Source: Olsenella sp. An188 (lineage in GTDB: Bacteria > Actinomycetota > Coriobacteriia > Coriobacteriales > Atopobiaceae). From it: a stretch of 64,000 bases of DNA. The translations under genes were made by a program, and so were the position numbers. The notes under the pieces are model-generated. The model saw only the letters and a program-made list of their open reading frames with translations, was not told where the DNA came from and ran no database searches. Below, piece by piece: positions 33,589-42,168 of this stretch; position 1 is the first letter of the stretch; every line of letters starts with the position of its first letter. Location: assembly GCF_002160255.1 (NCBI RefSeq), contig NZ_NFKF01000009.1, forward strand, positions 1 through 64,000. The letters are read 5' to 3'.

Positions 33589-33624
33589 GCGCCCCGTACC
33601 TGCGGCTCTGCAGACACGGGGCGC
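33589..33624 (-). terminator. Hairpin between greA and lysS
   Basis: GCGCCCCGT (33589-33597) and ACGGGGCGC (33616-33624) form a perfect nine-base stem. The T-run is weak. It could attenuate read-through from greA into lysS. Confidence 0.45.
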
Positions 33625-33648
33625 CTCGCTTGCTTTGGGTAAGGAAGT

Positions 33649-34128
33649 CTAGCGGGAGATCCCCGTGATGGTGTACTTCCTCGTCTTGCCGGAGGGCGCG
33701 ACGACCTCGATCTCGTCGCCCTTCTTGTGGCCCACGAGGGCGCTGCCCACGGGGGACTCGTTGGAGATCTTGTGCTCGAGCGAGTTGGTCTCGGTGGTGC
33801 CCACGATGGTGAACGTGGACTTCTTGCCGTGCTCGTCCTCGAGCTCCACCGTGGTGCCGATGGAGACGGTGAGGGCGTGGCCGGAGCCCGCCTCGACGAC
33901 GGTCGCCATCGAGAGGATCTGGCGGATCTCGTTCACGCGCGCGGCGTTGCGAGCCTCCTCCTCCTTGGCGGCGTCATACTCGGAGTTCTCGGAGAGGTCG
34001 CCGAAGCCGCGGGCCTCCTTGATGCGCTCGACGATCTCGTCGTGCTTCTCGCCCTCGCGGTAGGCAAGCTCGTCGACGAGGCGCTGGCGGCCCTCGGCGG
34101 TGAGCTCGATCTTCTTGGTGCTGTCCAT
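33649..34128 (-). CDS. greA: Transcription elongation factor GreA
   Basis: GreA rescues backtracked RNA polymerase by stimulating transcript cleavage. The 159-residue protein has the N-terminal coiled coil with the acidic tip (GFGDLSENSEYDAAKEEEA) and the C-terminal FKBP-like domain (ISNESPVGSALVGHKKGDEIEV). It lies just upstream of lysS, a pairing common in actinobacteria. Confidence 0.95.
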   Translation of the reverse strand: MDSTKKIELTAEGRQRLVDELAYREGEKHDEIVERIKEARGFGDLSENSEYDAAKEEEARNAARVNEIRQILSMATVVEAGSGHALTVSIGTTVELEDEHGKKSTFTIVGTTETNSLEHKISNESPVGSALVGHKKGDEIEVVAPSGKTRKYTITGISR

Positions 34129-34155
34129 GTGCTGCCCCCTACCTCACGCGTGCCG

Positions 34156-34479
34156 CTAGTTGAGCTTGTTGCCGCACTTGGAGCAGAACTCGGCGTCGGC
34201 CGCGTTCTTGGCACCGCACTTGGAGCAGAACACGGAGTCGGAGGAAGCCTGCTCGGGAGCGTCGGCGTCGTCCTCGTCCTCGATGACCTCGACGTCGTCG
34301 TGAGACTCGATCGGGGACTCGGCGTCCTTCTCGTCCTTGCCCTCTTCCATGCCCTCGCGGACGTTCTTGACGGTCTTGCCAAGGGCGGAGCCGATCTTGG
34401 GGAGGTTCTTGGGCCCAAAGATGATCAGCACGATGACGACGATGATGACGAGCTCAGGGATGCCCATGCCAAGAAACAT
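34156..34479 (-). CDS. tatA: TatA/E-type twin-arginine translocase subunit with C-terminal zinc ribbon
   Basis: This 107-residue membrane protein has the TatA N-terminus MFLGMGIPELVIIVVIVLII (membrane helix), the FGPKNLPKIGSALGKTVKNV amphipathic helix with the hallmark FG, and an acidic tail. It then ends in CSKCGAKNAADAEFCSKCG, a four-cysteine zinc ribbon that TatA does not normally carry. TatA forms the export pore for folded proteins. No tatC is seen nearby. It lies 27 bases before greA. Confidence 0.88.
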   Translation of the reverse strand: MFLGMGIPELVIIVVIVLIIFGPKNLPKIGSALGKTVKNVREGMEEGKDEKDAESPIESHDDVEVIEDEDDADAPEQASSDSVFCSKCGAKNAADAEFCSKCGNKLN

Positions 34480-34621
34480 GATGAGATGTCCTTCCGGTGC
34501 GATGTCGAAGATGGGCCCCTAGGCCCAATACAGCATCAGCTAGTATAGCCGACGTTGCGCGTTACTCACAATCTCTAAAACGCGAGAAACACGGTTTCTT
34601 GCCCGAAGCCCGGGAGGTCCC

Positions 34622-35470
34622 GTGACCGAGCTCATCATCGCCCTTCTCGTCCTGACCGTGGTGTGCACCGCCGTCCTGGCCGCCATGCCGTGGCTGCTGC
34701 GCCGCCGCGGGGTCGACATGCTGCGCACCAAGTTCGGCCTCACCCTCGTGTTTGACTCGCAGAACGCCGACGGGACGCCGGTGCGCCTGCTCAACGTCAA
34801 CGGGACCTTCCAGAGCGGCTGCTACGTGCCCGAGGACCTGCGCTTTGAGCTCGCGTGCGTCTACCACCGGGAGATGGCCGAGGTCATCGAGGGCATGGTG
34901 GCCGCGCGCGGGGCGAGCCGCGAGCGGCCGCTGCGCGTGATGGTGATGGGCGGGGGCGGCTACTCGCTGCCCAAGTACCTGGCCGCCTACGTCCCCGCGG
35001 CGCGCGTGGATGTGGTGGAGATCGACCCGGCGATCACCCGCCTCGCCCGCGAGAGCTTCTTCCTCGACGAGTGCCTCGAGCGGACCGGGGCGGAGCGCGA
35101 GGGGCGCCTGCGCCTCGTGACGGGCGACGCCTGGGAGTTCGTGCGCGGCGCGACCGAGCCCTACGACGTGATCGTGAACGACGCGTTCTCCGGGAAGCGC
35201 CCGCTCGGCCCGCTCACCACCGACGAGGGCGCGCGCGTGATCCGCGAGCACCTGGCCGAGGGGGGCGTGTACCTCGCCAACGTGCGCTGCGCCTGCGAGG
35301 GGCGCCGCGCGCGGACCCTGCGCGAGGTGGAGGAGGCCTTTGGCCGCGAGTTCGCGCGCGTGGCCTACGTGCCGGAGTGGCCCGACGCTCCCGAGAAGCC
35401 CGGCAACAACGCCTTCGTGGCCACCGACGCGCCGGTGGCGCTGCCCGAGGGCGCCGTCGTGGTGCGCTAG
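34622..35470 (+). CDS. Spermidine synthase-like protein with N-terminal membrane segment
   Basis: The 282-residue protein starts at a GTG with GGGAGG upstream. A membrane segment or signal anchor (about 4-25, IIALLVLTVVCTAVLAAM) precedes a Rossmann methyltransferase-like domain. This has VMVMGGGGYSLPKYLA, VDVVEIDPAI (the acidic ribose ligand) and YDVIVNDAFSG, as in polyamine aminopropyltransferases. Membrane-linked relatives of this family often have unknown substrates, so spermidine synthesis is not assured. It is divergent from tatA. Confidence 0.75.
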   Translation: MTELIIALLVLTVVCTAVLAAMPWLLRRRGVDMLRTKFGLTLVFDSQNADGTPVRLLNVNGTFQSGCYVPEDLRFELACVYHREMAEVIEGMVAARGASRERPLRVMVMGGGGYSLPKYLAAYVPAARVDVVEIDPAITRLARESFFLDECLERTGAEREGRLRLVTGDAWEFVRGATEPYDVIVNDAFSGKRPLGPLTTDEGARVIREHLAEGGVYLANVRCACEGRRARTLREVEEAFGREFARVAYVPEWPDAPEKPGNNAFVATDAPVALPEGAVVVR

Positions 35471-35488
35471 GGGCGCGCGGCTCGCCGG

Positions 35489-35541
35489 GGTTCTTCTCGC
35501 CGGGCTCTTCTCGCCGCGAAGTCTGACTTATGCACGAGCAA
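35489..35541. repeat. Tandem GGCGAGAAG words plus 17-base repeated word, copy 2
   Basis: GGTTCTTCTCGCC (35489-35501) and GGCTCTTCTCGCC (35503-35515) lie in tandem. GACTTATGCACGAGCAA (35525-35541) follows, the inverted copy of 24187-24203. The block lies between the convergent spermidine synthase-like gene and glycerate kinase, where a terminator would be expected. Confidence 0.6.
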
Positions 35542-35598
35542 CGACACGGCGGGCACATTTTGCGCCCGGCCCGATAGATTCGTGGAAGGTTCGCCGGC

Positions 35599-36741
35599 CT
35601 AGCCGAGGCGCGCGCCCAGGGCAAGCAGCGAGAAGAGCCTCTCCGCCGCAAGCTCGTAGAGCTCGGACGCGCGCGCCAGCGCCTCCTCCAGCGGCATGGG
35701 GTCGATCGCCGCGGGCACGATCGCCGCGAGCCCCGGCACGCGCGCGGCGTCGGCGTCCATGCCGCCCACCACGGCAACGCAGGGCACCCCGGCGCGCTCG
35801 CACGCCGCCGCCACCCCGGCAACCACCTTGCCGCGCGCGGTCTGGGCGTCCGCGTGGCCCTCGCCCGTGACGCAGAGGTCGGCGCCGGCAAGGGTCGTCG
35901 AGAAGCCCGTGAGCTCGAGCACGCGTCCGACCCCGCTCTCCGCGCGGGCGCCGAGAAACGCCATCGCCGCCGCGCCGAGGCCGCCCGCCGCGCCGGCGCC
36001 GGGCACGTCGAAGTCCCGGCCGAACGTCTCCTCGAGCACGCGCGCGTAGCGGCGCATCCCCGCGTCCAGCTCGGCCACCTCGTCGGGGCTCGCGCCCTTC
36101 TGCGGCCCAAAGACCACGCTCGCGCCGTCCGGCCCCGTGAGCGGGCTGTCCACGTCGCACATGAGGTGGAAGGCGGTGTCGCGCACGCGCGCGTCCAGCC
36201 CCGAGAGGTCGAGGCGCGCCACGAGCGCGAGGTCGGCGCCGCGACCGGAGAGCTCGCGGCCGCCCGCGTCAAGGAACCGGGCGCCGAGCGCCGACATGCA
36301 GCCCATGCCGCCGTCGTTGGTCGCGCTGCCGCCGATGGCGAGCGTCACGTCGCGCGCCCCCGCATCGAGCGCGGCGCGGACAAGCTCGCCGGTGCCGTAG
36401 GTGCTCGTGAGAAGAGGGTTCTTCTCGCCCGGGGCGAGAAGGGTCAGCCCGGAGGCGGCGGCCATCTCGATGACGGCGCGTCCGCCCGGGAGCAGGCCGT
36501 ACGCCGCGTCCACGGGCCGGCCCAGCGGGTCGCTCACGCGGGCGCGGCGCAGCTCCCCGCCGCAGGCCTCCACGAGCGCGGCGACCGTTCCCTCGCCGCC
36601 GTCGGCCATGGGGACGCGCACGCACTCGCAGCCCGGGAAGTGCCGCCTCGCCGCGGCCTCGAGCAGCCGGGCCGCCTCGGCCGAGGAGAGCGTCCCCTTG
36701 AGCGAGTCCGACGCAAAGACGAATCGCGGTGCCGCGTTCAC
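35599..36741 (-). CDS. Glycerate kinase (GarK/GlxK family)
   Basis: The 380-residue enzyme phosphorylates D-glycerate, giving 2- or 3-phosphoglycerate. It shows FVFASDSLKGTLSSAEAA at the start, VRVPMADGGEGT, LAIGGSATNDGGMGC and the LCVTGEGHADAQTARGK signature of the type 1 family. GTG at 36741 has GGGGAGG upstream. The segment TLLAPGEKNP is encoded by an inverted pair of GGCGAGAAG words (36417-36445), so the repeat lies inside a working gene. Confidence 0.9.
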   Translation of the reverse strand: MNAAPRFVFASDSLKGTLSSAEAARLLEAAARRHFPGCECVRVPMADGGEGTVAALVEACGGELRRARVSDPLGRPVDAAYGLLPGGRAVIEMAAASGLTLLAPGEKNPLLTSTYGTGELVRAALDAGARDVTLAIGGSATNDGGMGCMSALGARFLDAGGRELSGRGADLALVARLDLSGLDARVRDTAFHLMCDVDSPLTGPDGASVVFGPQKGASPDEVAELDAGMRRYARVLEETFGRDFDVPGAGAAGGLGAAAMAFLGARAESGVGRVLELTGFSTTLAGADLCVTGEGHADAQTARGKVVAGVAAACERAGVPCVAVVGGMDADAARVPGLAAIVPAAIDPMPLEEALARASELYELAAERLFSLLALGARLG

Positions 36742-36810
36742 GTGAGCCTCCCCTGCTCGCCGACTGCCCACATTGTAGGCCCGGCGCAACGCACGCAAAA
36801 GGGCGCGGAC

Positions 36811-36816
36811 TATACT
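36811..36816 (+). promoter_or_regulatory. Candidate -10 box of the HAD gene at 36846
   Basis: TATACT lies 35 bases ahead of the GTG of the plus-strand HAD gene, in the gap divergent from glycerate kinase. No clear -35 is seen. Confidence 0.4.
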
Positions 36817-36845
36817 GGTTCGCGCAAAAAGGACACGCAAGGCAG

Positions 36846-37700
36846 GTGGTCTCCCTGATAAAGCTCTTTGCCAGCGACCTCGACGGAACGCTCTTCAACG
36901 TGCTGCACGAGACGGACCGCGCCATCCTCTCGCGGCTCGGCCGCGTCCTCGAGGGCGGTCGCCACGTGGCGCTCGCCACCGGGCGGGCGGTGCACCATGC
37001 GCGCGAGCTCGGGTTTGGCGAGCTGCCGATCGAGACGGTGAGCGGCAACGGGGCCTTCGTCCGCGACGCCCGGGGGTCCCTGCTGCGCGACGTCCCGATC
37101 GACCCCGCCACCCTCGAGGAGCTTCTCGCCGCCTTTCCCGGCTGCTGCTTCAGCTGCATAGACTCCGAGCTCACGCTCGTCCGGGGTTCCCGGGAGCAGT
37201 TCGCCGCCGGCTACCTGCCGTCGCAGGGCCCCGTGGGGCGCCTCGTGGCATGGCGGCAGCGAAGGCGCCCCTCCCCGCCCGACCAGCGCTTTGACCAGGG
37301 GGACGTCGACGTGCTGGCGCGACGGGTGTGCAAGGTCAACTGCCGCACCCCCGACCCCGGCGAGCGGCGCGAGCTCGACGCGTTTGTCGCCGAGCACGCG
37401 AGCACGCTCGTGAACGCGTCCTTTGACGGCGAGCTCTTCGAGCTCACGGACGCGAGCGTCAACAAGGGGGAGGCCGTCGCGTGGCTGGCCGGGTGGCTCG
37501 GCATCGGAGAGGACGAGGTGGCGGTCTACGGGGACGGCGGCAACGACCTCGCCATGCTCGCGCGCTTCTCGCACGCCTACGCCACGCGCGGCGCCAGCGA
37601 CTCGGCAAAGCGGGCCGCCGGCCACGTCATCGGCAGCTGCGCGCTGCATGCGGTCCCACGCCACATGCTCGCCACCGCTCGGCGCGAGGGCGCGGTCTAG
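36846..37700 (+). CDS. HAD-superfamily phosphatase, Cof type
   Basis: The 284-residue protein has HAD motif I ASDLDGTLF with both aspartates, the threonine loop LATGRAVHHA (motif II), and motif IV GDGGNDLAML. Between them is a large cap domain of the Cof/YbiV type that dephosphorylates sugar phosphates or flavin precursors. The substrate cannot be told. The GTG at 36846 is chosen because the -10 box makes any earlier start unlikely, though the ribosome-binding site (AAGG) is weak. Confidence 0.82.
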   Translation: MVSLIKLFASDLDGTLFNVLHETDRAILSRLGRVLEGGRHVALATGRAVHHARELGFGELPIETVSGNGAFVRDARGSLLRDVPIDPATLEELLAAFPGCCFSCIDSELTLVRGSREQFAAGYLPSQGPVGRLVAWRQRRRPSPPDQRFDQGDVDVLARRVCKVNCRTPDPGERRELDAFVAEHASTLVNASFDGELFELTDASVNKGEAVAWLAGWLGIGEDEVAVYGDGGNDLAMLARFSHAYATRGASDSAKRAAGHVIGSCALHAVPRHMLATARREGAV

Positions 37701-37725
37701 CCACAGGGTGCCGCAAGGACACAAA

Positions 37726-37757
37726 ACGGGCCGCCGAGAAGAACCTCGACGGCCCGT
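37726..37757 (-). terminator. Terminator of tRNA-Pro with the GAGAAGAAC word in its loop
   Basis: ACGGGCCG (37726-37733) and CGGCCCGT (37750-37757) pair, and CGAG (37735-37738) pairs with CTCG (37745-37748) inside. On the minus strand CCCGTTTTGT follows, giving a T-run. The apex is a copy of GCCGAGAAGAACC (37733-37745). Confidence 0.75.
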
Positions 37758-37766
37758 GCGTCTACG

Positions 37767-37843
<77 letters not shown>

Positions 37844-37858
37844 TAGCGAGGGAGTATT

Positions 37859-38740
37859 CTAGCAGACTTCCTCCGGCAAACCAACTGTTTTTGTTGACCA
37901 GGCGCGCCAGCCCCGCTCGCGAGTCGCGCGCGCGGCCACGGCCTCCGCTGCGGCGACGCTCTCACAGAGGGCAAACGAGCACGTCCCGGAGCCCGTGACC
38001 TGCGCCCCCGTCACACCGTCCTGGGCTCGCAGCCAGGCCTCGACCTCGCCGGCCTCCGGGCAGAGGGCGCAGGCGGCGGGTGCGAGGTTGTTGTGAAGGC
38101 CCGCCGCGACGCGCGCCGCGTCGGACGCCTCGAGCGCCTCGCAGAGGGAGTCGTAGGGTGCGGGGTCGGTGCCGGTACGGTCGAACTCGGCGTAGGCCTC
38201 CACGGTCGAGCCGCCCTCGGCGCCGGGCATCACGAGCGCGACCGGGATCTCAATCGTGGGAAACGTGCGCTCCCGGACGTCGCCCGCGCCGGTGCAGAGC
38301 GAGGGCGTGGGGTCGAGGAAGAAGGCGACGTCGGCGCCGACGCGGCGGGCGACCGACACCACGCGCTCGTCGAGCGCGTCGACGCCCCAGCGTGCGGCGA
38401 GCGCGCGCAGCGTCGCGCCCGCGTCGGCAGACGAGCCTCCCAGCCCCGCGCGCTCGGGGATGCTGGCCCTCACGCTCACGCGCACCGAGGGCCTCGTGCC
38501 GAGCTCTTCGGCAAGCATGCTCGCCGCCCTCCACACGCCGCTTCTCTGCGGCTCGATGCCGAGGGGCGGGTCAAAGGCCACCTCGAGCGAGGGGGCATCC
38601 TCCACGCTCACCACGTCGAAGAGCCCCACCGGAACCATCACGGAGTCGACGCGGTGGTAGCCCCGCGCGTCCTTCTCGCGGTGAACGCCCAGGTGGAGGT
38701 TGACCTTGCAGGGGGTCGTGACGACCGTGGGAGAGGCCAT
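37859..38740 (-). CDS. ispE: 4-diphosphocytidyl-2-C-methyl-D-erythritol kinase
   Basis: This GHMP kinase of the MEP pathway is the step between IspD and IspF. The 293-residue protein has the N-terminal PCKVNLHLGVHREKDARGYH and the ATP loop IPERAGLGGSSADAGATLRA. The third motif is VTGSGTCSFAL, where the family has GSG(A/S)T. It is separate from the ispDF pair and follows veg by 12 bases. Confidence 0.93.
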   Translation of the reverse strand: MASPTVVTTPCKVNLHLGVHREKDARGYHRVDSVMVPVGLFDVVSVEDAPSLEVAFDPPLGIEPQRSGVWRAASMLAEELGTRPSVRVSVRASIPERAGLGGSSADAGATLRALAARWGVDALDERVVSVARRVGADVAFFLDPTPSLCTGAGDVRERTFPTIEIPVALVMPGAEGGSTVEAYAEFDRTGTDPAPYDSLCEALEASDAARVAAGLHNNLAPAACALCPEAGEVEAWLRAQDGVTGAQVTGSGTCSFALCESVAAAEAVAARATRERGWRAWSTKTVGLPEEVC

Positions 38741-38752
38741 GCCGGGGGCCGG

Positions 38753-39049
38753 CTACTCGCCGGCGGGCTCGACGAAGTCGAAGAGGCGCTCACCGGACTC
38801 GATGTCGAAGAGCTCGACGGTTCCGGTGAGGACGTCGACGTACTGGTACGACTGGCGTGCCGTGCGCCCGCGACGCTCCTCGACCTCGACGACGAACAGC
38901 GACGGGTGCGCGTGCACGAGCGTGCCGGTGCGCTCTACGATGCGCGAACGACCCATGTTAGCCTTGACCTTGAGGCGCTTGCCCTCGAGCTCGTGAAGCT
39001 GCTCTCGAATCTCGTCAACGCGGTTGACGGGAGGAATCTCGTTGTCCAT
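38753..39049 (-). CDS. veg: Veg family protein
   Basis: The 98-residue protein reads MDNEIPPVNRVDEIREQLHE, then GKRLKVKANMGRSRIVERTG and the beta strands of the DUF1021/Veg family. In Bacillus Veg stimulates biofilm gene expression, and its gene also lies next to ispE (yabH). The matching context strengthens the call. The ATG at 39049 has GGAGG upstream. Confidence 0.88.
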   Translation of the reverse strand: MDNEIPPVNRVDEIREQLHELEGKRLKVKANMGRSRIVERTGTLVHAHPSLFVVEVEERRGRTARQSYQYVDVLTGTVELFDIESGERLFDFVEPAGE

Positions 39050-39182
39050 ATGAACCTCCGCACGCCCGGACGGGCGAAATAGCCAAAATGCCGCAAATTT
39101 CATCATATGCCGCAATCGAAAGCTCGGCAATCGCGGAGTCAAGGCGTCACGATAAGACCATCCCCCCGGGAATGTTGACCAC

Positions 39183-39218
39183 GGGATGACGAGAAGCGCC
39201 TGTCCCCCGCATCATCCC
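39183..39218. repeat. Palindromic element, copy 3 (veg-prolidase gap)
   Basis: Outer arms GGGATGA (39183-39189) and TCATCCC (39212-39218) enclose CGAGAAGCGCC and GTCCCCCGCA. The inverted strand GATGATGCGGGGGAC matches copy 1 (1425-1456), whose arm reads ATGATGCGAGGGGAC. This copy has an inserted GAGAAGCGCC word. Confidence 0.5.
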
Positions 39219-39260
39219 GCGTCTGCTACACTGCCCGCAGGACCGGACGAGGGGAGCAGG

Positions 39261-40334
39261 ATGGACGAGTCGCGTCTTTCGAGGGTGAGGGCCAACCTGG
39301 CCGACCGGGGCCTTTCGCAGGCGCTCGTGGTCGACCCGCTCTCGATCTGGTGGCTGTGCGGCTACCACACCGAGCCCTACGAGCGCTTCCTCGCGCTGCT
39401 CGTGCGCGCCGAGGGCGAGCCCGTGCTCTTTGCAAACCAGCTCTTCCCCGACCCCTCCGGGTGCGGGGCGCGCGTGGTGGGCTTCTCCGACACCGACGAC
39501 CCCGTCGCCCTGGTCTGCGAGCACACCGACCGCACGCGCCCCCTCGGCGTGGACAAGGACCTCGCCGCCCGGTGGCTCGTGCCGCTCATGGAGTCGGGCG
39601 CGGCCAGCTCCTTCGTGCTCGCCTCGTACGCGGTTGACGACGCCCGCTCCGTCAAGGACGCGCGCGAGCGCGAGCTCATGCGCGCGGCGTCGGCCACAAA
39701 CGACGAGGCCATGACCTGGCTCGTCGACCAGGTCCGCCCGGGCGTCACCGAGCGCCAGATCGCCGACGCCCTGCTCGGCGAGTACCGCCGCCTCGGCGCG
39801 CAGGACCACTCCTTCTCCCCCATCGTGAGCTTCGGGGACCATGCGGCGGACCCGCACCACGAGCCCGACGACACCCCGCTCTCGTCCGGCGACATGGTCC
39901 TCTTTGACGTGGGCTGCAAGCGCGACTGGTACTGCTCGGACATGACGCGCACCTTCTTCACCGCCGAGCCCACGGCACACCAGCGCGCCGTCTACGACGC
40001 GGTGCTGCGCGCCAACGAAGCGGCCGAGAAGATCGTGCGCCCCGGCGTGACGTTCGCGCAGATCGACCGCGCTGCGCGGGGCGTGATCGAGGACGCGGGC
40101 TGGGGCGCGGCCTTCACGCACCGCCTGGGCCACCAGATCGGGCTCGTGGACCACGAGCCCGGGGACGTCTCCGCCACCCACGACGAGCCCGTCCGTCCCG
40201 GCCAGTGCTTCTCCATCGAGCCCGGCATCTACCTGCCCGGCGACATGGGCGTGCGCATCGAGGACCTCGTCATCGTCACCGAGGACGGCTGCGAGGTCCT
40301 CAACCGCTACCCGAAGGGCCTTACGGTTCTGTAG
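39261..40334 (+). CDS. Xaa-Pro dipeptidase/aminopeptidase (M24 family)
   Basis: The 357-residue metallopeptidase cleaves peptides with proline in the second position. The N-terminal creatinase-like domain (1-130) is followed by the pita-bread domain with all five metal ligands: Asp216 and Asp227 in DVGCKRDWYCSDMTRTF, His291 in GHQIG, Glu320 in SIEPGIY and Glu334. No signal peptide, so it is cytosolic. The ATG at 39261 has GGGGAG upstream. It could be called pepQ or pepP. Confidence 0.88.
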   Translation: MDESRLSRVRANLADRGLSQALVVDPLSIWWLCGYHTEPYERFLALLVRAEGEPVLFANQLFPDPSGCGARVVGFSDTDDPVALVCEHTDRTRPLGVDKDLAARWLVPLMESGAASSFVLASYAVDDARSVKDARERELMRAASATNDEAMTWLVDQVRPGVTERQIADALLGEYRRLGAQDHSFSPIVSFGDHAADPHHEPDDTPLSSGDMVLFDVGCKRDWYCSDMTRTFFTAEPTAHQRAVYDAVLRANEAAEKIVRPGVTFAQIDRAARGVIEDAGWGAAFTHRLGHQIGLVDHEPGDVSATHDEPVRPGQCFSIEPGIYLPGDMGVRIEDLVIVTEDGCEVLNRYPKGLTVL

Positions 40335-40387
40335 CAGCGGGCGTGCCGGCGATTGCCTCCGTGCGCATGGGAGGCGTTGCAGCCACA

Positions 40388-40494
40388 GGGGCCGGCGGGA
40401 ACCTCCGCGCGCAGTTTTGCAGCGACGGGGCGAGAAGATAGTTCTTCTCGCCCCGTCGCGAAACTGTTTGAGCACGGAGGCTCCCGCCGGCCCC
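40388..40494. terminator. Long hairpin between convergent prolidase and nagB
   Basis: About 47 bases per arm pair with few mismatches. GGGGCCGGCGGGAACCTCCG on the left pairs with CGGAGG, TCCCGCCGGCCCC on the right. The centre is perfect: GACGGGGCGAGAA (40424-40436) with TTCTCGCCCCGTC (40445-40457). The apex is thus an inverted pair of the GGCGAGAAG word. It should work as a bidirectional transcription barrier. Confidence 0.75.
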
Positions 40495-40511
40495 GCCGCT
40501 TCCGAAAAGGA

Positions 40512-41246
40512 CTACTCGGTCGGGCAGAGCGAGAGCGCGGCCTCGTCGGCGACCACCACGCAGTTGGTGTGCAGCTGCAGGATGGAGGCGGGGCAGCTCG
40601 GCGTGACGGGGCCGAAGCACATGTCGCGGACGGCCTGGGCCTTGGCCTCGCCGTTGGCGATCACGAGGATCTGGCGCGCGTACATGATGGTCTGGGTGCC
40701 CATGGTGTAGGCCTGGCGCGGGACGTCCTCGATGCGGTCGAACAGGCGGCTGTTGGCCTGGATGGTGGACTCGGTCAGGTCGACGCAGTGGGTGCCCTTG
40801 GAGAAGTGGTCGTCGGGCTCGTTGAATCCGATGTGGCCGTTGTTGCCGATGCCAAGGAGCTGCAGGTCGGGATAGCCGGCGGCGGCGACCATGCGGTCGT
40901 ACTCGGCGCAGGCAGCGTCGGCGTCGGGGTTGGCGCCGTCGGGCACGTGGGTGTTGGCCAGGTCGATGTTGACGTGATCAAAGAGGTTCTCGCGCATGAA
41001 GTAGTGGTAGCTCTGCGGGTCGTCGTGGGAAAGGCCGCGATACTCGTCAAGGTTGTAGGTGCGGACCTGCGAGAAGTCGCAGTCGCCCTTGTGGTTCCAC
41101 TCGATGAGCTGCTTGTAGGTGCCAACGGGCGTGGAGCCGGTGGCCAGGCCCAGCACGCAGTCGGGCTTGAGGATGACCTGCGCCGAGATGATGTTGGCCG
41201 CCTTGCGGCTCATGTCGGCGTAGTCCTTGGCGCGCAGAATCTTCAT
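40512..41246 (-). CDS. nagB: Glucosamine-6-phosphate deaminase
   Basis: NagB converts glucosamine-6-phosphate to fructose-6-phosphate and ammonia, for amino-sugar catabolism. The 244-residue protein has LGLATGSTPVGTYKQL (phosphate loop), TYNLDEYRGL with the catalytic Asp67, and LGIGNNGHIGFNEP with His138. The length fits the short Gram-positive form without the allosteric C-terminus of E. coli NagB. No nagA is next to it. The 274-base upstream gap shows a GGCGGGC/GCCCGCC hairpin and nothing else I can name. Confidence 0.94.
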   Translation of the reverse strand: MKILRAKDYADMSRKAANIISAQVILKPDCVLGLATGSTPVGTYKQLIEWNHKGDCDFSQVRTYNLDEYRGLSHDDPQSYHYFMRENLFDHVNIDLANTHVPDGANPDADAACAEYDRMVAAAGYPDLQLLGIGNNGHIGFNEPDDHFSKGTHCVDLTESTIQANSRLFDRIEDVPRQAYTMGTQTIMYARQILVIANGEAKAQAVRDMCFGPVTPSCPASILQLHTNCVVVADEAALSLCPTE

Positions 41247-41520
41247 GGTGCGTCCCTTCTAACAGCGGCGGGCCTCCCCGCCCGCCGTGCGGCCCCATCG
41301 GCCGCGGCCAATGTGACTGCGACCACCAGGGCGAGGTCGCGCAAAGCTATGAGAAGGACTCGCCGCGTCGAGGCCCCTGCCCGTCCACAGCGACCTGAGG
41401 CGCACCGCCCCAGACGCTTTGATGATGCCACCGCGGGGTGCCTCCGGCCAGACGCATTCCGCGAACGGCGAGAAGCGCCCCGCGGCGTGACGGCTTTTGG
41501 GGGCAGGCGGCTCCCGGCGG

Positions 41521-42144
41521 CTACAGCTTGGACGCCAGGTCCTCCAGCGCGTGGAAGCGGTGCGAGATCTGGTTCTTCTCGTCCAGCGTGAGCTCGGCCA
41601 TGGTCTTGCCGGGGGTCTCGGCGGGAAGGAACAGCGGGTCGTAGCCAAAGCCGTGGCTGCCGCGCGGGACATGCCCGACCACGCCCTCGCAGTCGCCGTC
41701 GCCGCGCAGGACCTCGTCGCCGCGCACGAGCACCACGCTCGAGTGGAAGCGGGCGGTGCGGGCCTCGTCGGCGACGCCATCCATCTCCCGCATGAGCCTC
41801 TCGTTGTTGGCGGCGTCGTTGCCGTGCTCGCCCGCCCAGCGCGCGGAGTAGATGCCCGGCGCGCCATCGAGGGCGTCGACGCACAGGCCCGAGTCGTCCG
41901 CCACGGCCATGGCAAGGCCGGTCTGCGCCTGGGCCGCGCGCGCCTTGATGAGGGCGTTGTCAAAGAAGGTCTGCCCGTCCTCGACCGGGTCGGGGAAGTC
42001 CCCGAGCTCGCCGAGGGCCACGAAGCGCACGCCGGGCATCGCCGGCGCGAGGATCGCCTCGATCTCCACGACCTTGTGCGCGTTGCCCGTCGCGACGACC
42101 ACGGTGCGCGCGGGGTCGAGCTCGCTGATGCTGAGGTGTGCCAT
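41521..42144 (-). CDS. rdgB: dITP/XTP pyrophosphatase (Ham1/RdgB)
   Basis: The 207-residue house-cleaning enzyme removes deaminated purine triphosphates. It shows VVVATGNAHKVVEIEAIL (substrate loop), DDSGLCVDALDGAPGIYSAR with the catalytic Asp, and the C-terminal HGFGYDPLFLP and ISHRFHALE signatures. It follows rph by 24 bases, the same pairing as in Bacillus. Confidence 0.95.
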   Translation of the reverse strand: MAHLSISELDPARTVVVATGNAHKVVEIEAILAPAMPGVRFVALGELGDFPDPVEDGQTFFDNALIKARAAQAQTGLAMAVADDSGLCVDALDGAPGIYSARWAGEHGNDAANNERLMREMDGVADEARTARFHSSVVLVRGDEVLRGDGDCEGVVGHVPRGSHGFGYDPLFLPAETPGKTMAELTLDEKNQISHRFHALEDLASKL

Positions 42145-42168
42145 GTCCTTCTCCCCTCGATTCGGTTT

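Noticed and set aside
36417-36445. Intragenic terminator in glycerate kinase
   Set aside because: The inverted GGCGAGAAG pair can form a hairpin, but the coding frame through it is intact and conserved, and no T-run follows.
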